From assembly GCF_014208105.1 (NCBI RefSeq), contig NZ_JACHMQ010000001.1, forward strand, positions 5,146,001 to 5,210,000: a stretch of 64,000 bases of DNA. The letters are read 5' to 3'. Shown here in pieces: positions 44,848-53,337 of this stretch. The number at the start of each line of letters is the position of its first letter. Positions within the stretch are counted from its first letter, which is position 1. This DNA comes from Actinomadura coerulea. GTDB lineage: Bacteria > Actinomycetota > Actinomycetes > Streptosporangiales > Streptosporangiaceae. The notes under the pieces are model-generated. The model was not told the origin of the DNA, did not search any database, and saw nothing but the letters and a program-made list of their open reading frames with translations. A program made the translations under genes and the position numbers.

Positions 44848-44897
44848 TTGCGGCGTGTTGCCCTTAACTGCGCCCTCATAAGGGCAACACGCCGCAA
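44848..44897 (-). terminator. Perfect 19-bp inverted repeat between nnr and alr
   Basis: 44848-44866 is exactly complementary to 44879-44897, with a 12-base loop. Each arm ends outward in TTGCGGCG or its complement. With one mismatch and a G-U pair the stem can extend to about 27 bp (44840-44905). It begins 20 bases after the nnr stop, so a terminator is likely; no U-tract. Confidence 0.6.
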
Positions 44898-44916
44898 CTC
44901 GACGCCGGGCCTGCGG

Positions 44917-46392
44917 CTAGCCCTGCACCGTTCTGAAGGCGGGTTGGAGGGCTTCGATCACGTCTTGGGCGGTGATGGGGGCCTCGGGGCCCGGGGCGGG
45001 GGACGCGGCCAGGCGGGCGGCGAGGCCGTGGAGGTAGGCGCCGGCGGCGGCCGCGTCCAGGGCGGGCATGCCGCCGGCGAGCAGGGCGCCGATCAGGCCG
45101 GACAGGACGTCGCCCGTGCCGGCGGCGGCGAGGCGCGGGGTGCCGGTCGGGTTCACGCGGACGGGGCGGTCCTGCTCGGCGACGAGGGTCGTGGAGCCCT
45201 TGAGCAGGACGGTCGCGGAGAGCTCGGCGGCGGCGCGGCGGACGTGGTCGAGGCGGGCGGCCTCGATGTCCTCGCGGGCGGCGTCGACGAGGCGGGACAG
45301 CTCGCCCGCGTGCGGGGTGAGGACGGTCGGGGCGGCGCGGCGCAGCAGGTCGCGGCGGCGGGCGAGGACGGTGAGGCCGTCGGCGTCCACCAGCACGGGC
45401 AGATCGGTGGTGAGGGCGGCCTCCAGCAGCGACTCGGCGGCGTCGCCGGTGCCGAGGCCGGGGCCCACGACCCAGGCCTGGACCCGCCCGACGCGCGCCA
45501 GGACCCCCGCGTCGTGGCGGCCCGGCTCGATGACCGTGGTGACCGCTTCGGGCCAGCGGTGCCGGACGAGCTCGACCGGGCGGGCCACCGAGGCGAAGCG
45601 GACCATGCCGGCGCCGCCGCGGACGGCGCCGCCGGTGCTGAGGACGGCCGCGCCGGTGAACTGGTCGCCGCCGGCGAGGATGCCGACGACGCCGCGGCGG
45701 TACTTGTCGGACTCGGGGCGGGGCTCGGGCGGGGCGATGTCGGCGGGCCGGGCCGCGACGACGTCGGGGTCGGGCAGGTCGGGGCCCAGCCCGATGTCGA
45801 CCAGTTCGACCACGCCGCAGTGGGCCGCGCCCGGGTCGATGAGCAGGCCCGGCTTGTGCGTGCCGAAGGTGACGGTGACGTCGGCGTGGACGGCCGCGCC
45901 CTCGACGCGCCCGGTGCTCGCGTCGACGCCGCTGGGGACGTCGCAGGCGACGACGAGCGCGGCGGACTCGGAGGCGAGCGCGGCGTAGCCGGCGTGGGGC
46001 TCGCGGAGGCCGCCGGAACCGCCGATGCCGGTCAGGCCGTCGATGATCAGGTCGGCGCCGGCGATCGCGGCCTCGGCCTCGGAGTCGAGCAGGCGTCCGC
46101 CGGCGGCGCGCAGGTCCGCCAGCCCGCCCGGGTGGATGCTCGACCCGGCCTGGACGGCCCGGACGCGGGCGCCGCGCCGGGCGAGGCGGGCCCCGGCGTA
46201 CAGGGCGTCGCCGCCGTTGTCGCCGCCGCCGACCAGCAGGACGACGCGGGCCCCGTACACGGCGGGCAGGAGGCGCGCGCAGACCGAGGCCAGCCCGGCG
46301 GCGGCACGCTGCATCAGGGCGCCGTCCGGCAGGCGGGCCATGAGGGCCCGCTCGGCCGCCCGGACCTTGCCGACCTCGTGCGCGTACCTCAT
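44917..46392 (-). CDS. nnr: Bifunctional NAD(P)H-hydrate epimerase / ADP-dependent NAD(P)H-hydrate dehydratase
   Basis: 491 residues that repair damaged (hydrated) NADH and NADPH. The N-terminal YjeF epimerase domain (1-~210) has LLVGGGDNGGDALYAGARL. The C-terminal ribokinase-like dehydratase domain has VVGPGLGTGDAAE, LTPHAGELSRL and the catalytic GTGDVLSGLIGALLAGG. ATG 46392 follows GGGGAG; a GTG nine codons upstream is less likely. Equivalent to M. tuberculosis Rv3433c. Confidence 0.93.
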   Translation of the reverse strand: MRYAHEVGKVRAAERALMARLPDGALMQRAAAGLASVCARLLPAVYGARVVLLVGGGDNGGDALYAGARLARRGARVRAVQAGSSIHPGGLADLRAAGGRLLDSEAEAAIAGADLIIDGLTGIGGSGGLREPHAGYAALASESAALVVACDVPSGVDASTGRVEGAAVHADVTVTFGTHKPGLLIDPGAAHCGVVELVDIGLGPDLPDPDVVAARPADIAPPEPRPESDKYRRGVVGILAGGDQFTGAAVLSTGGAVRGGAGMVRFASVARPVELVRHRWPEAVTTVIEPGRHDAGVLARVGRVQAWVVGPGLGTGDAAESLLEAALTTDLPVLVDADGLTVLARRRDLLRRAAPTVLTPHAGELSRLVDAAREDIEAARLDHVRRAAAELSATVLLKGSTTLVAEQDRPVRVNPTGTPRLAAAGTGDVLSGLIGALLAGGMPALDAAAAGAYLHGLAARLAASPAPGPEAPITAQDVIEALQPAFRTVQG

Positions 46393-46468
46393 CCGCGGCT
46401 CCCCAAGTCGATCACACACTTAGAGTGCCACGTGGGGACCGTCCGCAACCTCGGGCAGGGGTGATCAC

Positions 46469-46485
46469 AACTTGCACCGCAAGTT
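46469..46485. promoter_or_regulatory. Inverted repeat upstream of the XRE regulator
   Basis: AACTTGC-ACC-GCAAGTT, perfect 7-bp arms, about 130 bases before the regulator's start and ~35 bases upstream of a TAGAAT -10-like hexamer (46519-46524). Candidate autoregulatory site. The half-site AACTTGC recurs at about 48208 after the second DUF397 gene. Confidence 0.55.
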
Positions 46486-46617
46486 TCGGTGTCATGTGCG
46501 TAAAAGAATCTTCAGCCGTAGAATCCTGGTCCACCGGTCCGATGTATTCGCGCCGCCACCCCCCGGTGCGGCAGAATGCGCCCAGATCAGTCCGCCGGGA
46601 CTGGAGAGGCCCGAGCA

Positions 46618-47478
46618 ATGAGCACTTCCCGAGGTCCCTCCGTCCGGCAGCGGCGGCTGGCCGCCGAGCTCCGGCGACTGCGCGAGCGCAGAGGTCTGAC
46701 CGGAGACGAGGTCGCCGAACGGCTCGCCTGGTCCACAGCCAAGGTCAGCCGGATCGAGAACGCGCGGACCGGCGCGAAGATCGGCGATGTGCGGCGGCTG
46801 CTCGATCTGTACGAGATCGACGGCGCGCGGCACGGCGACCTGATCGCCCTGGCGCACGACGCCGCCCAGCGGGGCTGGTGGGAGGACTACCGCGACCTGC
46901 CGAGCCCGCTCGCGGATTTCATCGCGCTGGAGTCCGAGGCCACGGCGGCCAGGGAATGGGGCAGCACGGTCATTCCGGGGCTTCTCCAGTCGGAGAGCTA
47001 CGCCCGAAATGTGATCGGCGGCTGGAGCGACCTGGCCACCCTGCCCCCGCAGGAACTCGAACGCCGGCTAGACGTGCGAATGCGGCGGCGCGAACTGCTG
47101 GACGGGCCCACCCCGCTGGAACTGTCGGCGATTATCGACGAGGCGGTTCTGCGGCGCCGCATCGGCGACCACAAGGTCATGCGCGAGCAGCTCGATCATC
47201 TGTACAAGATGACCGAGCGGCCGAACGTGACCGTACAGATCTTGCCCTTGGACATAGCACACTCGGTGTTGGCTGAATCGTTTATCCTTCTAGAATTCTC
47301 TTCGGTGCACGACATCACCTTTCCTGATATCGTTCACACGGAATCCCTGACGATCAGCCACTTCGCGGATGAAGCCGTCACCTATATGTACCGGCTCGCC
47401 TATTCGAGCCTGTCCCGGCAGGCGCTGGACGCCGCGGAATCGCGGCGGCGCATAGCCGAGGTCAAAGAGGCGTGGTGA
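46618..47478 (+). CDS. XRE-family regulator with DUF5753 domain
   Basis: 286 residues. An N-terminal helix-turn-helix (RQRRLAAELRRLRERRGLTGDEVAERLAWSTAKVSRIENART) is followed by the DUF5753 domain (about 95-275; GWWEDY, IPGLLQSESYAR, VQILPL). This is the actinomycete-specific class that includes WhiJ-like developmental regulators. Members pair with small DUF397 proteins, two of which follow. ATG 46618 behind GGAGAGG. GC content dips in its 3' half. Confidence 0.93.
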   Translation: MSTSRGPSVRQRRLAAELRRLRERRGLTGDEVAERLAWSTAKVSRIENARTGAKIGDVRRLLDLYEIDGARHGDLIALAHDAAQRGWWEDYRDLPSPLADFIALESEATAAREWGSTVIPGLLQSESYARNVIGGWSDLATLPPQELERRLDVRMRRRELLDGPTPLELSAIIDEAVLRRRIGDHKVMREQLDHLYKMTERPNVTVQILPLDIAHSVLAESFILLEFSSVHDITFPDIVHTESLTISHFADEAVTYMYRLAYSSLSRQALDAAESRRRIAEVKEAW

Positions 47479-47517
47479 CGGTCCGCCAAGGGGCTCAATC
47501 CTTGTGAAAGGCACCGA

Positions 47518-47739
47518 GTGTCCCCTTTCGCCACTCCTGTTCCACAATGGAGGAAGAGCGCCCACTGCGGGGCGAGCAATACCTGCGTCGAGATCGCCAC
47601 ACTGGTCGATTCATCCCGTTATATCGGGGCGCGAGACGCGAAGCACGGCACGCAGAGTCCGGTCCTGTCCTTCTCCCAGGCCGAATGGCGGGAATTTCTC
47701 AAACGAGCCAAGAAGGGTGATTTCGACCTGGGCTGCTGA
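47518..47739 (+). CDS. DUF397 domain protein (first copy)
   Basis: 73 residues. DUF397 signature: WRKSAHCGASNTCVEIA, then VRDSK-like ARDAKHGTQSPVLSFSQAEWREFL. These small proteins are thought to modulate their partner XRE/DUF5753 regulator. GTG start with AAAGG nearby, 39 bases after the regulator, clearly in its operon. Confidence 0.92.
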   Translation: MSPFATPVPQWRKSAHCGASNTCVEIATLVDSSRYIGARDAKHGTQSPVLSFSQAEWREFLKRAKKGDFDLGC

Positions 47740-47801
47740 TCCGGCGCCGACGCGCCGTCCGGCCCCGTCCGCCCGGTGCGGCGCGGGGCCACGACGCAGG
47801 G

Positions 47802-47824
47802 GCCGGGTCCACCGCTGACCCGGC
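47802..47824 (+). terminator. Hairpin after the first DUF397 gene
   Basis: GCCGGGTC-N7-GACCCGGC, perfect 8-bp stem 62 bases after the stop. It suggests the second DUF397 gene has its own promoter in 47825-47990. Confidence 0.5.
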
Positions 47825-47990
47825 TCGTCGCCCTCCCACCCGCAACTCGGCAACTACCTCGGCACGCCTGTCACACGGGTACCGCGCCACCCGGACGTGA
47901 TCAGGCGTTTTTTGCGATCTTGTTACCGTGTGCTTGAGCACCGGCAGCGCGGCCGCGGGCCAAATGCAACTTTCGATGCAGGGAGCCGGA

Positions 47991-48200
47991 ATGAGTTTCC
48001 AGGGGACACCGTCCGCTCGATGGAGAAAGAGCACCCGATGCGCCAGCAACGGGTGCGTCGAGGTCGCACGGCGCGTCGAGGGCACCGTATCCGTACGCGA
48101 CACCGAGGACACCGCGACGATCCTGTCGTTCCGGTCCGACGAATGGCGCAGGTTCACCGAGGACGCCAAAGACGGCCGTTTCGACCACCCGCTGAAATAG
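47991..48200 (+). CDS. DUF397 domain protein (second copy)
   Basis: 69 residues: WRKSTRCASNGCVEVARRV, VRDTEDTATILSFRSDEWRRF. Start at ATG 47991 behind GGGAG. A second DUF397 partner downstream of the same regulator; the two copies are divergent in sequence, so they are probably not a recent duplication. It is preceded by an AT-rich stretch with GCAACTTTCGATGCA, resembling the motif after the gene. Confidence 0.9.
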   Translation: MSFQGTPSARWRKSTRCASNGCVEVARRVEGTVSVRDTEDTATILSFRSDEWRRFTEDAKDGRFDHPLK

Positions 48201-48253
48201 TCACTGCAACTTGCATCTCCGGAGAGAATTCCAACCGGCCGGAGAATTGCGTC

Positions 48254-48321
48254 CAGCGGGAGCGGATGCGCGCCGGCGCATGGTAGGTCACATGTTCTCC
48301 CGCGACACTCCGCTCCCGCTG
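48254..48321. terminator. Two-tier inverted repeat between convergent genes
   Basis: 13-bp perfect outer arms (48254-48266 and 48309-48321, CAGCGGGAGCGGA and its complement) enclose an inner TGCGC-GCCG-GCGCA hairpin (48267-48280). Position between the DUF397 gene and the convergent ABC permease fits a bidirectional terminator. Confidence 0.55.
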
Positions 48322-48357
48322 ATCGCATTTACAGAAGATGATCACATCGGGGCCCGC

Positions 48358-49329
48358 TCACGCCACGCGAACGCCCCGGGGAACCCGGTACAGAGGCGTC
48401 CGCAGGCGGGACGCCGTGATCGCTACCGCGCCTCCCGCGAGGGCCAGGTCGAAGGCCAGTCCCCACGGCCATACCGCCGCCCCGTCCCGGCGCCGCGGCC
48501 CGTGGTCGTCGTCCCCAGCCCGGAGCCCCCGCACGCTGCGGCTGATCTGCCCGAGCGGGTCGGACGACGCCGACCGGGTGATCACCTGGTCGCCGACGAC
48601 GATCCGGCGCTCGGGCAGGCGCGGCGCCGCGTCGGCGAGCGCGACGACCGGGTTCGGGGCCAGCAGCCACCAGATCCGCTCGGTGTGCTCCCGCTCGTAC
48701 CCGCCGTAGGCTCCGGGCACATGCTCGGACGTGAGCGGAACCGCCAGCGTGAACAGCAGCGGCGTCCCGACGAGCAGGCCGAACACCGTCAGGTACGACA
48801 GCAGGATCGAGGTGACGCTGCGGGCCACCACCGCCGACCAGGCCTGCGAGACCGCGCAGACGACGCCGATCATCAGCGCCGTCACGAGGAGGACGACGAG
48901 GGCCCGCCCCGCGCCGATGGCGCCCTCGGCGACCGGCAGCAGCAGGCTCGGCAGCGTCAGGAGCAGGGTGACCAGGCCGGTCCCCCAGGCCGCGGCGAGC
49001 TTGCCGAGCGCGATCTCGCCCGGCGTGAGCCGGGTGACCTGCAGCGTCGCGAGCGTCCCGCGCTCCCGGTCCCCGTTGACCGACTGCCCGCCGAGCGCCG
49101 GGGTGACGAGCAGCGTCAGCACCAGCACCCCGAGCAGGACCCCGCCGAACATCGGGACGCCGGGCTCGCCGAAGGTGGAGGTGTCGCCGTACTCCAGCGA
49201 CACCCGGAACAGCACCCCGAGCCCGTTGACCACCAGGAACCAGGCCGCGAGGAGGACCTTCCAGCGGCCGGTCCGCAGCCGTGTCCTGATCTCCTGCCGG
49301 GCCACCAGGCCGATTCCGCGCGCGGTCAC
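48358..49329 (-). CDS. ABC-2 type transporter permease
   Basis: 323 residues with about six hydrophobic helices (for example LLAAWFLVVNGLGVLF, MFGGVLLGVLVLTLLV, ALVVLLVTALMIGVVCAV, ILLSYLTVFGLLVGTPLLFTLAV). A long charged loop near 230-280 precedes the last helix. The N-terminal QEIRTRLRTGRWKVL resembles permeases exporting antibiotics or involved in stress. GTG 49329 was chosen because GGAGGTGAG lies five bases upstream; GTG 49338 would overlap that site. Pairs with the ATPase 55 bases upstream. Exported substrate unknown. Confidence 0.85.
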   Translation of the reverse strand: MTARGIGLVARQEIRTRLRTGRWKVLLAAWFLVVNGLGVLFRVSLEYGDTSTFGEPGVPMFGGVLLGVLVLTLLVTPALGGQSVNGDRERGTLATLQVTRLTPGEIALGKLAAAWGTGLVTLLLTLPSLLLPVAEGAIGAGRALVVLLVTALMIGVVCAVSQAWSAVVARSVTSILLSYLTVFGLLVGTPLLFTLAVPLTSEHVPGAYGGYEREHTERIWWLLAPNPVVALADAAPRLPERRIVVGDQVITRSASSDPLGQISRSVRGLRAGDDDHGPRRRDGAAVWPWGLAFDLALAGGAVAITASRLRTPLYRVPRGVRVA

Positions 49330-49350
49330 GGCGCTCACCTCCGGTCCTCG

Positions 49351-49401
49351 GTCATCTGCGGTCCTCGGCCGTCTCCGGGCCGGGTCATCTGCGGTCCTCG
49401 G
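49351..49401. repeat. 18-bp direct repeat at the ATPase-permease junction
   Basis: GTCATCTGCGGTCCTCGG occurs at 49351-49368 and 49384-49401, with a related partial copy at about 49341-49354. The second copy covers the last codons of the ATPase (…MTEDRR). A local duplication seems to have extended the spacer. Confidence 0.7.
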
Positions 49402-50326
49402 TCATCGCCAGGTAGGCCGATTCGAGCGCGCTGCCGGCGGGCGCGAGGCCGCTGACGGGCACACCCGCGGCGACGAGCCTGGCCAGCAGCCCCGCCGCCT
49501 CGCCCTCGGTCAGCGGCCCGACCTCGGCGCCTCCCGCCGCGTCGGCCGCCCGCTCCCACCGCAGGTCCGGCTCGCCGTCCAGCGCCGCCGCCAACGGCTC
49601 GGGGTCGAGCGAGCGGATCCGCCACCGGACCCGGGCCGACGCGCCGGCGATCTCCGCCATCGCGTGGTCCCCGGCCGTCCGGCCGTGGTCGACCAGGACG
49701 ACCCTGTCGGCGATCTCCTCCAGCTCGCTGAGGATGTGGCTCGACACGAGCACCGCGACCCCGTCGGCCGCGAGGGAGCGCAGCAGGTCGCGCAACTCGA
49801 TGCGGGAGCGCGGATCGAGGCCGGACGCGGGCTCGTCCAGCAGCAGGACGCGCGGCCGGTGCACGAGGGCCCGCGCCATCCCGAGGCGCTGCTTCTGCCC
49901 GCGCGACAGGGCGTGGACGGGCAGCCCGAGGTGGTCCTCCAGGTGGACGAGGGTGAGCAGCGCCCTGATGCGGCGCGGGCGCTCCTGCCTGGGCAGCCCG
50001 TAGGCGTCGGCGAAGAACCCCAGGTACTCGTCCACCGTGAGCTGGTCGTACACGCCGAACGTGTCCGGCATCCAGCCGAGCGCTCCGCGGGCCAGCGCGG
50101 GGCGGGCCAGCGCGTCGTGCCCCCCGATCCGCACCGTGCCCGCGTCGGGCGCGAGCAGGGTCGCCAGGATGAGCAGGAGCGTCGTCTTGCCCGCCCCGTT
50201 GGCCCCGACGAGCGCCGTGACCTGCCCGTACGGGACGGTGATGTCGAGGCCGCGCAGCGCCTCCACCGGCCCGAAGCGCCGCACCACCCCGCGCGCCTCG
50301 ATCGCGAGGCCGCCGTCTCCTGCCAC
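49385..50326 (-). CDS. ABC transporter ATP-binding protein
   Basis: 313 residues. Walker A GANGAGKTT, signature LSRGQKQRLG, Walker B VLLLDEP and switch His in VSSHILSE. The C-terminal ~80 residues are the extra domain of drug/lantibiotic-type exporters. GTG start behind GGAGGTGA. Forms an exporter with the following permease. Confidence 0.9.
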   Translation of the reverse strand: MAGDGGLAIEARGVVRRFGPVEALRGLDITVPYGQVTALVGANGAGKTTLLLILATLLAPDAGTVRIGGHDALARPALARGALGWMPDTFGVYDQLTVDEYLGFFADAYGLPRQERPRRIRALLTLVHLEDHLGLPVHALSRGQKQRLGMARALVHRPRVLLLDEPASGLDPRSRIELRDLLRSLAADGVAVLVSSHILSELEEIADRVVLVDHGRTAGDHAMAEIAGASARVRWRIRSLDPEPLAAALDGEPDLRWERAADAAGGAEVGPLTEGEAAGLLARLVAAGVPVSGLAPAGSALESAYLAMTEDRR

Positions 50327-50339
50327 CCGTCACCTCCGC

Positions 50340-50379
50340 CGCCGGGCCGGTCCCGATTCCGATGGGACGCGGCCCGGCG
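50340..50379 (-). terminator. Terminator after glmS
   Basis: A 15-bp stem with one bulged base (50340-50354 with 50364-50379) and a 9-base loop, 45 bases beyond the glmS stop. Confidence 0.7.
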
Positions 50380-50423
50380 CCGGAGGGTTCAGTCGAATTC
50401 GGGCCGCTCGCCCGAACCGGCCG

Positions 50424-52268
50424 CTATTCGACGGTGACGGACTTGGCGAGGTTGCGGGGCTGGTCGACGTCGTGGCCCTTGGCGGTGGCCAGCTCGCACG
50501 CGAAGACCTGCAGCGGGACGGTCGTGACCAGCGGCTGCAGCAGCGTCGGGACGGCCGGGACGCTGATCAGCGTGTCCGCGTACGGCTCGACCGACGCGTC
50601 GCCCTCCTCGGCGATCACGATCGTCCGGGCGCCGCGGGCCCGGATCTCCTGGATGTTCGACACGATCTTGTCGTGCAGGACGTCCCGCGCCCGCGGCGGC
50701 ACGACGACCACGACGGGCAGACCCTCCTCGATCAGCGCGATCGGGCCGTGCTTGAGCTCACCGGCGGCGAAGCCCTCGGCGTGCATGTACGCCAGCTCCT
50801 TGAGCTTGAGCGCGCCCTCCAGGGCGACCGGGAAGCCGACGTGGCGGCCGAGGAACAGCACGCACCGCTCGCCGGCCAGCGAGCGGGCCAGCTCCCGCAC
50901 CGGCTCCATGGTCTCCAGGACCTTCTCCACCTTCTCCGGCATCCGTTCGAGGAGCTGGACCATGGCGAAGACCTCGTCGCCCCACTTGGTGCCGCGCACC
51001 TGCGCGATGTAGAGGGCGATGAGGTAGACGGCGACGAGCTGGGTGAGGAACGCCTTGGTGGACGCGACCGCGATCTCCGGCCCGGCGTGCGTGTAGAGGA
51101 CGCCGTCGCACTCGCGGGGCAGCGTGGAGCCGTTGACGTTGCAGATGCCGAGCAGCTTGGCCTTCTGCTCGCGGGCGTGCCGGACGGCCATCAGCGCGTC
51201 CATCGTCTCGCCCGACTGGGAGATCGCGATGACCAGCGTCGTCGGGGACAGGATCGGGTCGCGGTAGCGGAACTCGCTGGCCAGCTCGACCTCGCAGGGC
51301 AGCCCCGCCCAGTGCTCGATCGCGTACTTGGCGATCAGACCGGCGTGGTAGGACGTCCCGCACGCCACGATGATGATCTTGTCGACCTCGCGCAGCTCCT
51401 GGTCCGGGATGCGCATCTCGTCCAGGTGCAGGCGCCCGTCCGCGCCGATCCGGCCGAGCAGCGTGTCGGCGACGGCGCGCGGCTGCTCGGCGATCTCCTT
51501 GAGCATGAAGTAGTCGTAGCCGCCTTTTTCCGCGGCGGACACGTCCCAGTCGACGTGGTACTCCTTCACCTCGGCGGGGCGCCCGTCGAAGTCGGTGACC
51601 GTCACGCCCTCGGCGCGCAGCTCGACGATCTGGTCCTGGCCCAGCTCGATCGCGTCCCGGGTGTGCTCGATGAACGCGGCCACGTCGCTGGCGAGGAAGT
51701 TCTCACCGTCCCCGACGCCGACGACGAGCGGGGAGTTGCGGCGCGCCCCGACGACCAGGCCCGGCGAGCCGGTGTGCGTCGCGACCAGCGTGAACGCGCC
51801 CTCCAGCCGGCCGCAGACGCGGCGCATGGCGTCGGCGAGGTCGCCGCCGCTCTTCAGCTCGTCCTCCAGCAGGTGGGCGACGGCCTCGGTGTCGGTGTCG
51901 GAGCCGAGCCCGTGCCCGGCCTCCTCCAGCTCCGCGCGCAGCTCCGCGAAGTTCTCGATGATGCCGTTGTGGATCACCGCGACGGAGCCGGTGCAGTCGA
52001 CGTGCGGGTGGGCGTTGCGGTCGTTCGGCGCGCCGTGCGTCGCCCACCGGGTGTGCCCCATGCCGAGCGTCCCGGCGGGCGGGGGCTCCTCCTCAAGGGC
52101 ACCGCGCAGGTTCACCAGCTTGCCCGCGCGCTTCGCCGTCGCCAGCTTCCCGTCGGCCAGCACGGCCACTCCGGCCGAGTCGTAGCCGCGGTACTCCAGC
52201 CGCGCCAGCCCGTCGACGACCACGTCGAGGGCGGACCGGCCGCCCACGTAACCCACGATTCCGCACAT
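50424..52268 (-). CDS. glmS: Glutamine-fructose-6-phosphate aminotransferase (isomerising)
   Basis: 614 residues. It makes glucosamine-6-phosphate for peptidoglycan and amino sugars. The N-terminal Ntn glutaminase starts with the nucleophile Cys after Met (MCGIVGYVG), then GHTRWATHG and IHNGIIENF. Two SIS domains follow with ISQSGETMDALM and the catalytic C-terminus ending AKSVTVE. TAGAGT (minus strand, 52276-52281) lies seven bases before the ATG, so the message may be leaderless. No glmS ribozyme could fit that space. Confidence 0.97.
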   Translation of the reverse strand: MCGIVGYVGGRSALDVVVDGLARLEYRGYDSAGVAVLADGKLATAKRAGKLVNLRGALEEEPPPAGTLGMGHTRWATHGAPNDRNAHPHVDCTGSVAVIHNGIIENFAELRAELEEAGHGLGSDTDTEAVAHLLEDELKSGGDLADAMRRVCGRLEGAFTLVATHTGSPGLVVGARRNSPLVVGVGDGENFLASDVAAFIEHTRDAIELGQDQIVELRAEGVTVTDFDGRPAEVKEYHVDWDVSAAEKGGYDYFMLKEIAEQPRAVADTLLGRIGADGRLHLDEMRIPDQELREVDKIIIVACGTSYHAGLIAKYAIEHWAGLPCEVELASEFRYRDPILSPTTLVIAISQSGETMDALMAVRHAREQKAKLLGICNVNGSTLPRECDGVLYTHAGPEIAVASTKAFLTQLVAVYLIALYIAQVRGTKWGDEVFAMVQLLERMPEKVEKVLETMEPVRELARSLAGERCVLFLGRHVGFPVALEGALKLKELAYMHAEGFAAGELKHGPIALIEEGLPVVVVVPPRARDVLHDKIVSNIQEIRARGARTIVIAEEGDASVEPYADTLISVPAVPTLLQPLVTTVPLQVFACELATAKGHDVDQPRNLAKSVTVE

Positions 52269-52275
52269 GGCGGCA

Positions 52276-52281
52276 ACTCTA
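52276..52281 (-). promoter_or_regulatory. Likely -10 of glmS (leaderless)
   Basis: TAGAGT on the minus strand, seven bases before the ATG of glmS; no Shine-Dalgarno sequence is visible. Confidence 0.4.
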
Positions 52282-52377
52282 TTCGGTGCGGCGCACAGGA
52301 CCTACCTGCGAGGGTCCCGGGGCATGACGCTAGCGTGGACGACCGGTGGAAACCCGGTGACCGGAACGCAGCCCGGT

Positions 52378-52383
52378 TACTGT
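52378..52383 (+). promoter_or_regulatory. Likely -10 of coaA (leaderless)
   Basis: TACTGT followed by six bases and the coaA ATG at 52390. Confidence 0.45.
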
Positions 52384-52389
52384 TCAGGC

Positions 52390-53331
52390 ATGACGAGCGG
52401 ATGGGACAGCGTGCCGAGCCCCTACGTGGAACTCTCCCGTGAGGCCTGGCGCGGCCTTCGCGAGAACACCCCGCTCCCGCTCACGCCCGGTGAGCTGGAC
52501 GCCCTGCGCGGCCTGCGCGACCCGATCGACATCACCGAGGTCGAGGAGGTGTACCTGCCGCTGTCCCGGCTGCTCAACCTGTTCTTCCTGTCGGACGGGC
52601 GGCTGCGCGACACCGTCAGCGGCTTCCTCGGCGGCGAGGTGCGGCCCACGCCGTTCATCCTCGGTGTGGCGGGCAGCGTCGCGGTCGGCAAGTCCACGAC
52701 GTCCCGGCTGCTGCGCACGCTCCTCGCGCGCTGGCCGGAGCACCCGAGCGTGGAACTGGTCACGACCGACAGCTTCCTGCACCCGAACTCCGTTCTGGCC
52801 GAGCGCGGGATCATGGACCGCAAGGGCTTCCCCGAGTCCTACGACCGCCGCGCCCTCGTCCGGTTCGTGTCGGCGATCAAGTCGGGCGCGGCGGAGGCGT
52901 CGATCCCCGTGTACTCGCACCTGGAGTACGACATCGTCCCGGGCGCCGCGCAGACCGTCCGGCGCCCCGACATCCTGATCGTCGAGGGCCTGAACGTGCT
53001 GCAGGCGCCCCCGCCCGGCACCCTGGGCGTGTCCGACTTCTTCGACTTCTCCATCTATGTGGATGCGCGGGTCGAGGACATCCGGCAGTGGTACATCGAC
53101 CGGCTCTTCGCGCTGCGCCGCACCGCCTTCACCGACCCGCGCTCCTACTTCCACAAGTACGCCCACGAACTGGACGAGGACGAGACCGCCGCCTTCGCCC
53201 AGCGCGTCTGGCGCGACGTCAACGAGATCAACCTCGTCTCCAACATCCTCCCGACCCGAGCCCGCGCCACCCTCGTCCTCCACAAGGACAAAAAGCACAG
53301 CGTGCAAAGGATCCGACTGCGTCGGATCTGA
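52390..53331 (+). CDS. coaA: Pantothenate kinase (type I)
   Basis: 313 residues. First step of coenzyme A synthesis, phosphorylating pantothenate. P-loop GVAGSVAVGKST, then LVTTDSFLHPN, MDRKGFPESYD, YSHLEYDIVP and ILIVEGLNVLQ, all typical of bacterial CoaA. ATG 52390 was chosen over an upstream in-frame ATG (52267) lying inside the glmS start; it matches family length. Divergent from glmS. The final codons form a hairpin. Confidence 0.95.
   Translation: MTSGWDSVPSPYVELSREAWRGLRENTPLPLTPGELDALRGLRDPIDITEVEEVYLPLSRLLNLFFLSDGRLRDTVSGFLGGEVRPTPFILGVAGSVAVGKSTTSRLLRTLLARWPEHPSVELVTTDSFLHPNSVLAERGIMDRKGFPESYDRRALVRFVSAIKSGAAEASIPVYSHLEYDIVPGAAQTVRRPDILIVEGLNVLQAPPPGTLGVSDFFDFSIYVDARVEDIRQWYIDRLFALRRTAFTDPRSYFHKYAHELDEDETAAFAQRVWRDVNEINLVSNILPTRARATLVLHKDKKHSVQRIRLRRI
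53310..53328. terminator. Hairpin at the 3' end of coaA
   Basis: GATCCGAC-TGC-GTCGGATC, a perfect 8-bp stem within the last coaA codons. The convergent genes are only 6 bases apart, so it may serve both. Confidence 0.45.
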
Positions 53332-53337
53332 GGCGGG

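Noticed and set aside
52269..52389. glmS ribozyme or other riboswitch upstream of glmS
   Set aside because: The probable start site leaves almost no leader, and the 121-bp gap shows no such structure.
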